DNA of 5,557 nt from Peptococcaceae bacterium (GCA_003160265.1 PLQY01000040.1:1-5557), one strand, 5' to 3'. Shown: positions 1 through 5,306, counted from the first letter of the stretch. Program-made: numbers and translations. The notes: a model not told the origin generated them from the letters alone.

Positions 1-654
1 GGCGTCTATTCGGCCAACGAGTTCCTCACCCGCACCAATTTAATGAAGGCCTACCTGTTCCCCGACTACGACACCCCCATCAAGGTGGGCAACAGGGTGG
101 CCGTGATGGGCGGCGGCAACGTGGCGATGGACAGCGCCCGGTGTTCCCTGCGCCTGGGCGCCGCAGAGGTCCACATCGTCTACCGGCGCTCCGAGCATGA
201 GATGCCCGCCCGCCGGGAAGAGGTAGAGCACGCCATCGAAGAGGGCGTTCAACTGGACCTCCTCTGCAGCCCGATCAGGATCATCGGGGATAAGGACGGT
301 TGGGTCGAGGCCATGGAGTGCGTCAGGTATGAGCTGGGCGAGCCTGACGCATCAGGCCGCCGCTCCCCCATTCAGATCAAGGGGTCGGAATTTATCATGC
401 CCATGGACACGGTGATCATGGCCATCGGCAACAGCCCCAACCCCCTGATCGCCCAGACCACCCCGGACCTCAAGACCGGGCGCCACGGTGTGCTGGTGGC
501 AGACCCGGAGACCGGGGCGACCACCAAGAAGGGCGTCTATGCCGGCGGCGACATCGTCACCGGGGCGGCCACCGTCATCTCCGCCATGGGCGCCGGCAAG
601 ATTGCGGCCGCCTCTATCGACCGTTACCTGCGGGGCACCGAACAGCAGGCTTGA
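1..654 (+). CDS. gltA: Glutamate synthase small subunit-like NADPH/FAD oxidoreductase (GltA/NfnB type), C-terminal part
   Basis: The reading frame is open from the first base of the window and ends at TGA 652-654, so the N-terminal half lies outside; 217 residues are visible of a family usually about 460-470 long. The visible part holds the NADPH-binding Rossmann segment (VAVMGGGNVAMD, residues 33-44), the VYRRS segment that contacts the NADP phosphate (60-64), the family signature ELGEPDASGRR (111-121), and the closing FAD-binding motif GVYAGGDIVTGAATVISAMG (178-197). These flavoproteins pass electrons from NADPH to glutamate synthase, or, as NfnB/SudA, take part in ferredoxin-dependent NADP reduction. 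The two roles cannot be separated from this half; the N-terminal Fe-S region and the upstream neighbour (an NfnA-like gene or not) would decide. The family call is secure, the exact physiological role is not. It is followed by a strong intrinsic terminator, so it is the last gene of its transcript. Confidence 0.92.
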   Translation, partial: GVYSANEFLTRTNLMKAYLFPDYDTPIKVGNRVAVMGGGNVAMDSARCSLRLGAAEVHIVYRRSEHEMPARREEVEHAIEEGVQLDLLCSPIRIIGDKDGWVEAMECVRYELGEPDASGRRSPIQIKGSEFIMPMDTVIMAIGNSPNPLIAQTTPDLKTGRHGVLVADPETGATTKKGVYAGGDIVTGAATVISAMGAGKIAAASIDRYLRGTEQQA

Positions 655-655
655 T

Positions 656-702
656 GGTCTGGAGCCGGATGAACAGGCCCGTCTACGGCCTTCGGCCAGA
701 CC
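656..702 (+). other. Inverted repeat just downstream of the gltA-like stop
   Basis: GGTCTGG (656-662) is complementary to CCAGACC (696-702), and CCG (665-667) can continue the stem with CGG (693-695) across a two-base bulge. A competing inner hairpin GTCT-AC-GGCC-TTC-GGCC-AGAC (681-701) is also possible. No T tract follows, so this is not a terminator by itself. It may protect the mRNA 3' end, or be chance in GC-rich DNA. Confidence 0.35.
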
Positions 703-762
703 TCCGGAGTCAGTTTGTCTTGAAGGATGATACGCAATCGGTGTGCAGATAATGTCTGTTAT

Positions 763-791
763 AAGCCTCCGGGACAAGCCCGGAGGCTTTT
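763..791 (+). terminator. Intrinsic terminator between converging genes
   Basis: A perfect 11-bp stem, AAGCCTCCGGG (763-773) with CCCGGAGGCTT (779-789), encloses the loop ACAAG (774-778). On the + strand it is followed by TTTTCATTTG, giving a U-rich tail, so it should end the gltA-like transcript. The - strand gene ogt stops at 791-793, one base before the stem, so the same hairpin follows that gene too. On that strand the tail (CTTATAACAG) is a poor U tract, so termination there would be weaker. Confidence 0.88.
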
Positions 792-1345
792 CATTTGTCA
801 GATTCTCTGTTCTCATGGCCCTGAACGGGCTCGATCTTTTTTGAAACCAGTTTTTGTTGGTACGATCTCTCCATCTGAAGTAAATATTCTTTTATTTCTA
901 AGTGCCCGGTCCCGCAGTATCCCGTCAGATCTCCATGCTTACCGATCACGCGGTGGCAAGGGATAATGATCGGGATGGGGTTTTTCCTGTTCGCTTGCCC
1001 GACAGCCCTGCAGGCTTTGGGCTTACCGATTGCAAGAGCAATGTCGGCATAGCTGCGAGTTTCCCCGAAAGGAATGGACTGCAACTCCTGCCAGACCTTT
1101 TTACAAAAGTCAGTTCCTTCGATTGACAAAGGCACGGTGAACTCAAGCCTTTTTCCTAAAAAATATTCGTCTAGCTCCTTTACGGCGTTCCGGCACAATG
1201 CCAGATCCCGCTTCATCTCTCCGTGCCCGGCAACGTAATCATCCCATTGCCCGGAAGTGAGGATCAATTCTCTGACTCCCATTTCGTCCATCACCACGTG
1301 GATCTGGCCAAAAGGGTACTCATAGGTATCAAACGCTAATTCCAT
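791..1345 (-). CDS. ogt: Methylated-DNA--protein-cysteine S-methyltransferase (O6-alkylguanine-DNA alkyltransferase)
   Basis: Suicide DNA-repair protein that moves the alkyl group from O6-alkylguanine onto its own cysteine. The 184-residue product carries the hallmark IPIIIPCHRVIG (residues 124-135) with nucleophile Cys130 and His131. By comparison with human AGT, Asn122 (in NPIP) and Glu153 (in IKEYLL) complete the active-site network, Arg120 matches the arginine finger and Tyr99 the nucleotide-flipping tyrosine. The helix-turn-helix lies at about 99-118 (YADIALAIGKPKACRAVGQA), after an N-terminal Ogt-like domain (about 1-75). The start ATG at 1345 was chosen because GGAGG lies 4 nt upstream and the product then begins as the family does (MELAFDTYEYPFGQI). 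The frame stays open to 1510, but that extension has no good ribosome site. The C-terminus has a charged tail of about 25 residues beyond the core. The gene stands alone after the radical SAM gene, with a 7-bp inverted repeat just upstream. Confidence 0.95.
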   Translation of the reverse strand: MELAFDTYEYPFGQIHVVMDEMGVRELILTSGQWDDYVAGHGEMKRDLALCRNAVKELDEYFLGKRLEFTVPLSIEGTDFCKKVWQELQSIPFGETRSYADIALAIGKPKACRAVGQANRKNPIPIIIPCHRVIGKHGDLTGYCGTGHLEIKEYLLQMERSYQQKLVSKKIEPVQGHENRESDK

Positions 1346-1348
1346 ACG

Positions 1349-1353
1349 TCCTC
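1349..1353 (-). promoter_or_regulatory. Ribosome binding site of ogt
   Basis: On the - strand the sequence reads GGAGG-ACGT-ATG, which decides for the 1345 start against the upstream in-frame ATG at 1381 (no Shine-Dalgarno) and the 5' end of the open frame at 1510. The 4-nt spacer is slightly short. Confidence 0.75.
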
Positions 1354-1355
1354 CG

Positions 1356-1380
1356 TGAACTTTTTTACAGATTAAGTTCA
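1356..1380 (-). promoter_or_regulatory. Inverted repeat in the ogt leader, possible operator or RNA hairpin
   Basis: TGAACTT (1356-1362) and AAGTTCA (1374-1380) form a perfect 7-bp inverted repeat with an 11-nt AT-rich spacer, ending 2 nt upstream of the ogt ribosome site. It could be a repressor site or a leader hairpin affecting translation. No convincing -35/-10 pair could be placed around it. The symmetry is seen directly; the function is inference. Confidence 0.3.
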
Positions 1381-1430
1381 TGGCTGGACGGAGTAATTCC
1401 TGCTTGTGCTGGCATCTGGCGAGCCACAAA

Positions 1431-1592
1431 TTACTCACTCTGAATATCCCCCGGAATATGGCCACAGGTGCAATTGGTGATGTCGGTGACCTGGGTGGCT
1501 CCAACGCCATACAGGTCCTGGCTCTTGCCCAAAGCGCTGAAAGGAGTCGGCTTCGGTTTCAATCCCCTGGTAAGCACCCGCCATACGTCTTC
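1431..1592 (-). other. Coding-like tail in another frame after the radical SAM gene (possible frameshifted C-terminus or small ORF)
   Basis: Skipping one base at the GTT-TGA end of the radical SAM gene leads into a frame that stays open for 53 codons to TAA 1431-1433. It begins EDVWRVLTRGLKPKP and ends TDITNCTCGHIPGDIQSE. Roughly two-thirds of its codons end in G or C, in keeping with the neighbours, and the peptide looks like ordinary protein with a Cys-X-Cys-Gly. As a separate gene it would need the GTG at 1577, which has no clear ribosome site, and no ATG exists in this frame. The alternatives are a broken C-terminus of the radical SAM protein, a programmed +1 shift, a sequence error, or chance. 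The peptide was not recognised. Confidence 0.35.
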
Positions 1593-2976
1593 AAACGATC
1601 CTGACGTCCGCCTTCGTCAGAGCGCCAAGGTGGGTGTATGGCCTGCCCAGCAGGTCGCGCCCCCGGCTGTCGAAGGCGACACCGGGCAACAGCAGCAGAT
1701 CGTAATCCTGTCCGCGCCGGGTGCCCTCTGGGCGCGGCACCCGGTTCTTGATGTTTTTGATGGCAGTTGCAAAGTCGAAGGTGGTCAGCAACCCGGCAGC
1801 AGCGATGGAACCGCCGAAGAAACGGTTGGGAACAGCTTCCAGGCGCACTTCGCCGCAGGCCCTTTCCCACTCGGGCAGGGCCAACTGAAGCCAGGGGAGA
1901 CCCCAGGCCGAGGTCAGGACCAGCACCCGCCTCGCCCGGTGATGACGGATCGCTCCGGCCACCCGGCCCACCATCTCCCAGTCCAGGTCATAGTTCATCA
2001 CCAGGCCGGAGGCCTCACCCCTCTTTTTGACGATGCACCTGAGCTCCGTCCCAGCACTGGTCAGGCCGGGCCTCTCAACATCGAGGACCGGGCGCCCAAG
2101 CTGTTCCACCATGTGGAAGGCCTCCACGCGGCAGCGCACCTGCCTGCCGCCCACTGCCCTGATCACATCTCCCCCCTGCAGATCAGCTAGCTCGGCGGGG
2201 GAGCCGGCCAGCACCCCGGCGACCTCAGCCTGCAGTTGCTCCCCGGTACCGGCCAGAAACGGCTCCAGCAGCAGCGGGATCTGCATCCGCTCCTGCTGAC
2301 GGTGCACAAAAAGGCTCAGCTTCCGGTGCATGGCCAGGGGATCGAAACGCAGCCAGGAGGCGGCCAGTTTGGTGAACCCCGGCAGGAAAACCCGGACCGT
2401 GGCCGCCCCCTGATCCTGCAGGAAACTGCAGGTTGCCTCCAGGTCAGGCCACCCGACCAGGTGCGGCATGGCCACCAGACTGCCGTGACAGGTGACGCCG
2501 GCATCGCCGAGGAGACGGGCAGCGTCCAGCGCCCACCCGGGATTGCAGTCGCCCATCAGCAGGCGGCGTCCCTCCGGAGTAGCGCTGTTCAGGGACAGGT
2601 TGACCTCTAGCGGTTGCATGACAGCCAGCCGTTTCACCGCCACACGATCCAAAAGGGTGCCGTTGGTGGTAATCTGCAGCATGGCCTGCGGATAGCGCTC
2701 CCTGATCGCCTCCAGCGCCTGCCAGATGTGGGGGTGGGTGAAGGGTTCGCCCTCGTTGATGCGGGTGGCCGCCTCGCCGATGATGATCTTGCGCCCGGGA
2801 TCGAGGCAGGGGATCAGGCTTTTGACGAGAGGCAGAGACAGGTGGGGGACGGCAGACACCCTGACGCCGCGGGGATTCTGGCGGTTGCTGCAAAAGACGC
2901 ACCTGAGGTTGCAGGTGGATGTCAGCGGCAGGACGTTCTCCTTGCTTGCACTTTCCCATAACATGAACGGAATCAT
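1591..2976 (-). CDS. Radical SAM protein with internal PDZ-like segment and DUF512-like C-terminus, function unknown
   Basis: The 461-residue product starts with a radical SAM core: the 4Fe-4S motif C22-X3-C26-X2-C29 (TCNLRCVFCSN), then a GEP motif (76-78, GEPFTHP) and the strand QITTNGTLL (101-109). A PDZ-like segment follows at about 248-305 (GVLAGSPAELADLQGGDVIR region). The C-terminal part (about 325-461) resembles DUF512, with NRFFGGSIAAAGLLT (384-398) and DYDLLLLP (425-431). Such proteins are expected to cleave S-adenosylmethionine to a 5'-deoxyadenosyl radical, but no substrate is known. As I recall it, DUF512 proteins usually have the PDZ part at the N-terminus; here it follows the radical SAM domain. 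The start ATG at 2976 is the first in frame after a TAA; GGAAGG lies 12 nt upstream, a long spacing. The gene begins 56 nt after lgt ends and is probably cotranscribed with it. Its 3' end may be frameshifted (see 1431-1592). Confidence 0.85.
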   Translation of the reverse strand: MIPFMLWESASKENVLPLTSTCNLRCVFCSNRQNPRGVRVSAVPHLSLPLVKSLIPCLDPGRKIIIGEAATRINEGEPFTHPHIWQALEAIRERYPQAMLQITTNGTLLDRVAVKRLAVMQPLEVNLSLNSATPEGRRLLMGDCNPGWALDAARLLGDAGVTCHGSLVAMPHLVGWPDLEATCSFLQDQGAATVRVFLPGFTKLAASWLRFDPLAMHRKLSLFVHRQQERMQIPLLLEPFLAGTGEQLQAEVAGVLAGSPAELADLQGGDVIRAVGGRQVRCRVEAFHMVEQLGRPVLDVERPGLTSAGTELRCIVKKRGEASGLVMNYDLDWEMVGRVAGAIRHHRARRVLVLTSAWGLPWLQLALPEWERACGEVRLEAVPNRFFGGSIAAAGLLTTFDFATAIKNIKNRVPRPEGTRRGQDYDLLLLPGVAFDSRGRDLLGRPYTHLGALTKADVRIV

Positions 2977-3009
2977 TGAGCCAACAAGCCTTCCTTAATA
3001 GTAGACAAG

Positions 3010-3028
3010 GGAGCCGTTAACGGCCTCC
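3010..3028 (-). other. Short hairpin between lgt and the radical SAM gene
   Basis: GCCGTTAACGGC (3013-3024) is a perfect palindrome, extended by GGA/TCC (3010-3012 with 3026-3028) around one bulged base. No T tract follows on the - strand, so it is unlikely to stop transcription. It may be a processing or stability element between the two genes. Confidence 0.35.
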
Positions 3029-3032
3029 TGCC

Positions 3033-3812
3033 TCAGGCATCCGAATTGTCCGGATGCAGATCGGACGACGCAGGATCGATGTTCTTGCGTGCCAGGTAAA
3101 AGTAGAATACGCCTCCCGCCAGGGCAACGCAAAGGGCGGCCAGGGAGGCCACCCCACCCCCCCAGAAAGTGGAGTTTTCCCGGAACAACTCGATCACGGA
3201 GCGGGTCAGTCCGTAAAGGATAAACAATAGCGCCACCACCTGGCCCCGGAAGCGGATGCGGGAGGAGACCCCCTCCAGGATGGCAAAGATCAGCAGTCCG
3301 GCCGCCATTGAAAACAACTGGGTCGGGTAGCGGGGCAGGTCGTCGACCACCGGGAAAACCATGCCTATGGGCAGGTTGGTCGGTATCCCATAGCAACAGC
3401 CGTTTAAGAAGCAGCCGATGCGCGCGATGGCATAGCCCAGCATCAGGCAGGGGGCTGCCAGGTCCAAGAAGGCCAACACGGGGATCCTGGTCGTATGCAG
3501 ATAGATGACGGCAGCGACAAGGCAGAACAGAACCGCGCCGTAAAAAGCCAGGCCTCCTTGTTGCAGCATGAAGATTTGCAGGGGATGGCTCAGGTAATAA
3601 CCGGGGTCGTACAGCAGGATGTAGGCCAGGCGGGCCCCGACGATTCCCGCCACCGTTACCAGCAGCACGAAGTCGATCACGAACTGCACTGCAACCCCTT
3701 TTCTTTTAACCTTATGCATCAGCCACAGCGTCCCGGCCAAGATGGCCAGTGCCATAAAAAAGCCGTAGCTGTAGACTTTCAGGAAGCCAAACTGGAATAA
3801 AATTGGATGCAC
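3033..3812 (-). CDS. lgt: Prolipoprotein diacylglyceryl transferase
   Basis: Membrane enzyme that transfers diacylglycerol from phosphatidylglycerol to the lipobox cysteine of prelipoproteins, the first step of lipoprotein maturation. The 259-residue product opens with the family's typical HPILFQFGFLKVYSYG and has several hydrophobic segments (about 15-32, 43-63, 88-106, 113-130, 166-180, 191-207, 221-241). Signature stretches are GGLAFYGA (86-93), ARIGCFLNGCCYG (130-142), RYPTQLF (161-167) and YGLTRSVIELFRE (200-212). Arg131 lines up with the essential E. coli Arg143. The E. coli His103 and Asn146 positions are Tyr91 and Cys134 here, which I believe is common in this cysteine-rich subfamily. 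The GTG start at 3812 was preferred over ATG 3851 because GGCGG lies 7 nt before it and the protein then matches the family N-terminus. A cluster of DnaA-box-like repeats sits just upstream. Confidence 0.95.
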   Translation of the reverse strand: MHPILFQFGFLKVYSYGFFMALAILAGTLWLMHKVKRKGVAVQFVIDFVLLVTVAGIVGARLAYILLYDPGYYLSHPLQIFMLQQGGLAFYGAVLFCLVAAVIYLHTTRIPVLAFLDLAAPCLMLGYAIARIGCFLNGCCYGIPTNLPIGMVFPVVDDLPRYPTQLFSMAAGLLIFAILEGVSSRIRFRGQVVALLFILYGLTRSVIELFRENSTFWGGGVASLAALCVALAGGVFYFYLARKNIDPASSDLHPDNSDA

Positions 3813-4036
3813 CAGAATACCGCCTTTTTTATAAAATTTCAGACAATCCACATATCCACAGGGTTATCCACATTTACCAGGGCACTATTGTTAAGATAAT
3901 GTAAACTTTATCCCCATAATCAACAGGTCCCAACCCAGTATCCATGATCTGTATTTTTTTTAATAGGCTAAAATGTCCTGAATAATGACAGCCTGAGGTC
4001 CCATTTAAAAGCATCGCGGTCTCATTTTCAACTGGG
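3813..4036 (-). other. Intergenic region between tsaD and lgt
   Basis: These 224 nt are more AT-rich than the flanking genes and include an eight-T run on the + strand (about 3953-3961). I found no convincing intrinsic terminator for tsaD and no strong sigma-A promoter for lgt. The best -35-like hexamer on the lgt strand is TTAACA (about 3887-3892), but it has no good -10 partner. The notable content is the DnaA-box-like cluster. No small gene with a ribosome site was seen. Confidence 0.5.
3844..3916. promoter_or_regulatory. Cluster of DnaA-box-like repeats upstream of lgt
   Basis: On the + strand there is one perfect TTATCCACA (3864-3872), with related sites ATATCCACA (3852-3860, one mismatch), CAATCCACA (3844-3852, two mismatches) and TTATCCCCA (3908-3916, one mismatch), all in the same orientation. 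Read on the lgt strand, TGTGGAT occurs three times within 29 nt. An AT-rich stretch lies beside them (about 3884-3912). The sites fall in the region where the lgt promoter and leader should be, so DnaA or another regulator binding here could affect lgt. No genes typical of a replication origin (dnaA, dnaN) are in view. Confidence 0.5.
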
Positions 4037-5056
4037 TCATGGCCTATCCGCAGGGGACACCAGGGGATAGTTGGCAAAGGCCTCCTGCTCAAGGGGGGCA
4101 AAGCGCCGGGCTAAATAATAGTAGTAGCCGGCGCAGGCAACCATGGCGGCATTATCAGTGCAGAGGCCTTTCGGAGGAATGAAACAGGTCAGTCCCTTCT
4201 CCTCGGCCCTGGACAGCAGCAAGCTGCGTATCGCTGAATTGGCGGCCACGCCTCCGGCCAGGGCAATCTGCCCAACCCCGGCAACCCGGGCTGCGGCCAG
4301 GGCCTTCTCTACCAGGACCTCGGCAACCGCGGCCTGAAAACTGGCGGCCACGTCCTCCGGCCGGGCTGTATTGTTGCGCTTCAGGTAATTCTGGACTGCG
4401 GTCTTGAGGCCGCTGAAGCTGAAATCAAGGCTTTTTTCGCCCAGCCAGGCCCTGGGAAAGGCAATCGCCCGGGGATCGCCCCCGCTGGCCAGGGCCTCCA
4501 GGTTGGGCCCGCCGGGGTAGGGCAGCCCCAGCAGGCGGGCTACCTTGTCAAAGGCCTCGCCCGCGGCGTCGTCCCGGGTGGCGCCCAGCGTTTCATATAC
4601 CAGGTGTTCCCGTACCAGCACCAGAGAGGTATGGCCTCCGGAGGCGATGAGAGTGATCAGCGGGGGCTCGAGTTCGTGATAGGACAGAAAATTGGCGCAC
4701 AGGTGGGCTTCCAGATGGTGCACCGCCAACAGCGGAATCTGGAGGGCATAGGCATAGGCCTTGGCAGCCGCCACGCCGACCAGCAACGCCCCGATCAGCC
4801 CGGGACCCGCGGTGACGGCAATTCCGCCGAGATCGGCAAAACTCAGCCCTGCTCCGGTAAGCGCAGCCTCCACGACATCAGTGATCTTTTCCAGGTGCTG
4901 GCGGGAGGCGACCTCCGGCACCACGCCTCCGTACTGGCGGTGGATGTTGATCTGGGAGGCAACGACGTTTGAAGCCACGGTCTTTCCGTCTCCGACCACA
5001 GCCGCAGCGGTTTCATCACAGCTTGTCTCAATGCCAAGGATATAAACAGGCCCCAA
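4037..5056 (-). CDS. tsaD: tRNA N6-adenosine threonylcarbamoyltransferase
   Basis: TsaD (also called Gcp/YgjD) transfers the threonylcarbamoyl group to A37 of ANN-decoding tRNAs, making t6A, together with TsaB and TsaE. The 339-residue product is the usual length. It starts with YILGIETSCDETAAAVV (residues 5-21), has GGVVPEVASRQHLEKI (43-58), the metal ligands His114 and His118 in HHLEAH (113-118), the nucleotide-binding ASGGHTSLV (138-146), DDAAGEAFDKVARLLGLPYP (162-181), LAGGVAANS (267-275), and the third metal ligand Asp301 in CTDNAAM (299-305). All key residues are present. The TTG start at 5056 was chosen because AAGGAG lies 6 nt upstream and the product then matches the family N-terminus; the frame continues to another TTG at 5122 that would add an unlikely 22 residues. 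The tsaB, tsaE and rimI genes that often sit beside it are not in view. Nearly identical 17-mers lie at its two ends. Confidence 0.97.
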   Translation of the reverse strand: MGPVYILGIETSCDETAAAVVGDGKTVASNVVASQINIHRQYGGVVPEVASRQHLEKITDVVEAALTGAGLSFADLGGIAVTAGPGLIGALLVGVAAAKAYAYALQIPLLAVHHLEAHLCANFLSYHELEPPLITLIASGGHTSLVLVREHLVYETLGATRDDAAGEAFDKVARLLGLPYPGGPNLEALASGGDPRAIAFPRAWLGEKSLDFSFSGLKTAVQNYLKRNNTARPEDVAASFQAAVAEVLVEKALAAARVAGVGQIALAGGVAANSAIRSLLLSRAEEKGLTCFIPPKGLCTDNAAMVACAGYYYYLARRFAPLEQEAFANYPLVSPADRP

Positions 5057-5062
5057 TTCCTT

Positions 5063-5068
5063 CTCCTT
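5063..5068 (-). promoter_or_regulatory. Ribosome binding site deciding the tsaD TTG start
   Basis: The - strand reads AAGGAG-AAGGAA-TTG, a strong Shine-Dalgarno with a 6-nt spacer. It supports TTG 5056 over the upstream TTG at 5122, which overlaps the arm of a hairpin and has no ribosome site. Confidence 0.8.
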
Positions 5069-5120
5069 CCCGAAAAACGGTAGCCGGACGCCCAAACTCA
5101 ACTGTGTTTGCAGTAGCTTC

Positions 5121-5178
5121 AACTGGGTCTTGGCTTCAGAGGGGGATTGTAACCCCCACTGAAGCCTTAGAGCCAGTT
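5121..5178. repeat. Structured repeat copy A: long hairpin upstream of tsaD
   Basis: Nested complementary arms are AACTGG/CCAGTT (5121-5126 with 5173-5178), TCT/AGA (5128-5130 with 5169-5171), GGCTTCAG/CTGAAGCC (5132-5139 with 5159-5166), an A-A mismatch, and GGGGG/CCCCC (5141-5145 with 5153-5157) closing a 7-nt loop. Internal-loop sequences GTCTTG and TTAGAG recur in copy B, 12 nt further on, although the stems differ. No T tract follows on either strand, so it is not a classical terminator. It lies in the tsaD leader or promoter region. Confidence 0.7.
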
Positions 5179-5190
5179 AATACAGTGATT

Positions 5191-5239
5191 ACCCGCTCTT
5201 GTCCCGCCGCCTTGAAGAGGCGGGGGCATTAGAGCGGGT
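5191..5239. repeat. Structured repeat copy B: second hairpin upstream of tsaD
   Basis: ACCCGCTCT (5191-5199) pairs with AGAGCGGGT (5231-5239). Inside it CCCGCC (5203-5208) can pair with GGCGGG (5219-5224), or alternatively CCGCCT (5207-5212) with AGGCGG (5218-5223). The 5' CTCTTG (5196-5201) and 3' TTAGAG (5229-5234) occupy the same places as GTCTTG and TTAGAG in copy A, while the outer stem is CCCG/CGGG instead of CTGG/CCAG. This points to a repeated structural element rather than two unrelated hairpins. Confidence 0.7.
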
Positions 5240-5250
5240 TAGTCATCTGT

Positions 5251-5277
5251 GGCCAAGACCAACCGCCCACGACCAAC
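5251..5277. repeat. Imperfect 14-nt tandem repeat containing GACCAAC
   Basis: GACCAAC occurs at 5257-5263 and again at 5271-5277 within similar surroundings (GGCCAAGACCAAC and CGCCCACGACCAAC). The left unit GCCAAGACC (5252-5260) is also the exact complement of GGTCTTGGC (5126-5134) in copy A, so a long-range 9-bp pairing enclosing both hairpins is possible. Confidence 0.45.
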
Positions 5278-5306
5278 AGCTATTTTGACCTTCTGGGCTC
5301 CATAAA

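Larger units (their letters stand above)
5057..5306 (-). other. Hairpin-rich intergenic region upstream of tsaD
   Basis: This 250-nt gap holds no plausible gene in any frame. Most of it is taken up by two hairpins with shared internal-loop sequences and a short tandem repeat, leaving about 60 nt of plain leader before the tsaD ribosome site. No strong sigma-A promoter could be placed. The region could be a structured leader, a decayed mobile element, or a dispersed intergenic repeat family. Confidence 0.5.

Noticed and set aside
1346..1510. N-terminal extension of ogt to the ATG at 1510
   Set aside because: The extra 55 residues do not belong to the family, there is no Shine-Dalgarno, and the region overlaps the better coding-like frame 1431-1592.
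1585..1600. TGA at the end of the radical SAM gene read as selenocysteine
   Set aside because: The in-frame continuation is rich in His/Trp/Gln and poorly coding-like compared with the +1 frame, and no SECIS-like hairpin was evident right after the TGA.
1468..2190. Long + strand open frame (240 codons) and other + frames between 1600 and 2960
   Set aside because: They lie opposite the radical SAM gene, are proline/histidine/glutamine-rich low-complexity translations typical of the antisense of GC-rich coding DNA, and lack ribosome sites or recognisable motifs.
3813..3851. ATG start for lgt giving 13 extra residues
   Set aside because: No ribosome site precedes it, it runs into the DnaA-box-like repeats, and the added residues do not fit the family N-terminus, whereas GTG 3812 has GGCGG at a good distance.
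3844..3916. Chromosomal replication origin
   Set aside because: The DnaA-box-like sites alone are not enough: neither dnaA, dnaN, gidA nor rpmH is nearby, and only one box is a perfect match.
3874..4101. 75-codon - strand frame between tsaD and lgt
   Set aside because: It overlaps the end of tsaD, its internal ATGs lack ribosome sites, and the product resembles no known protein.
5057..5122. tsaD starting at TTG 5122
   Set aside because: It would add 22 residues ahead of the conserved YILGIETSCDET start, has no ribosome site, and its TTG lies in the arm of hairpin copy A.
5121..5239. CRISPR array or rho-independent terminators upstream of tsaD
   Set aside because: The two units differ in length and stem sequence and have no unique spacers of regular size, so they are not CRISPR; neither hairpin is followed by a T tract on either strand.
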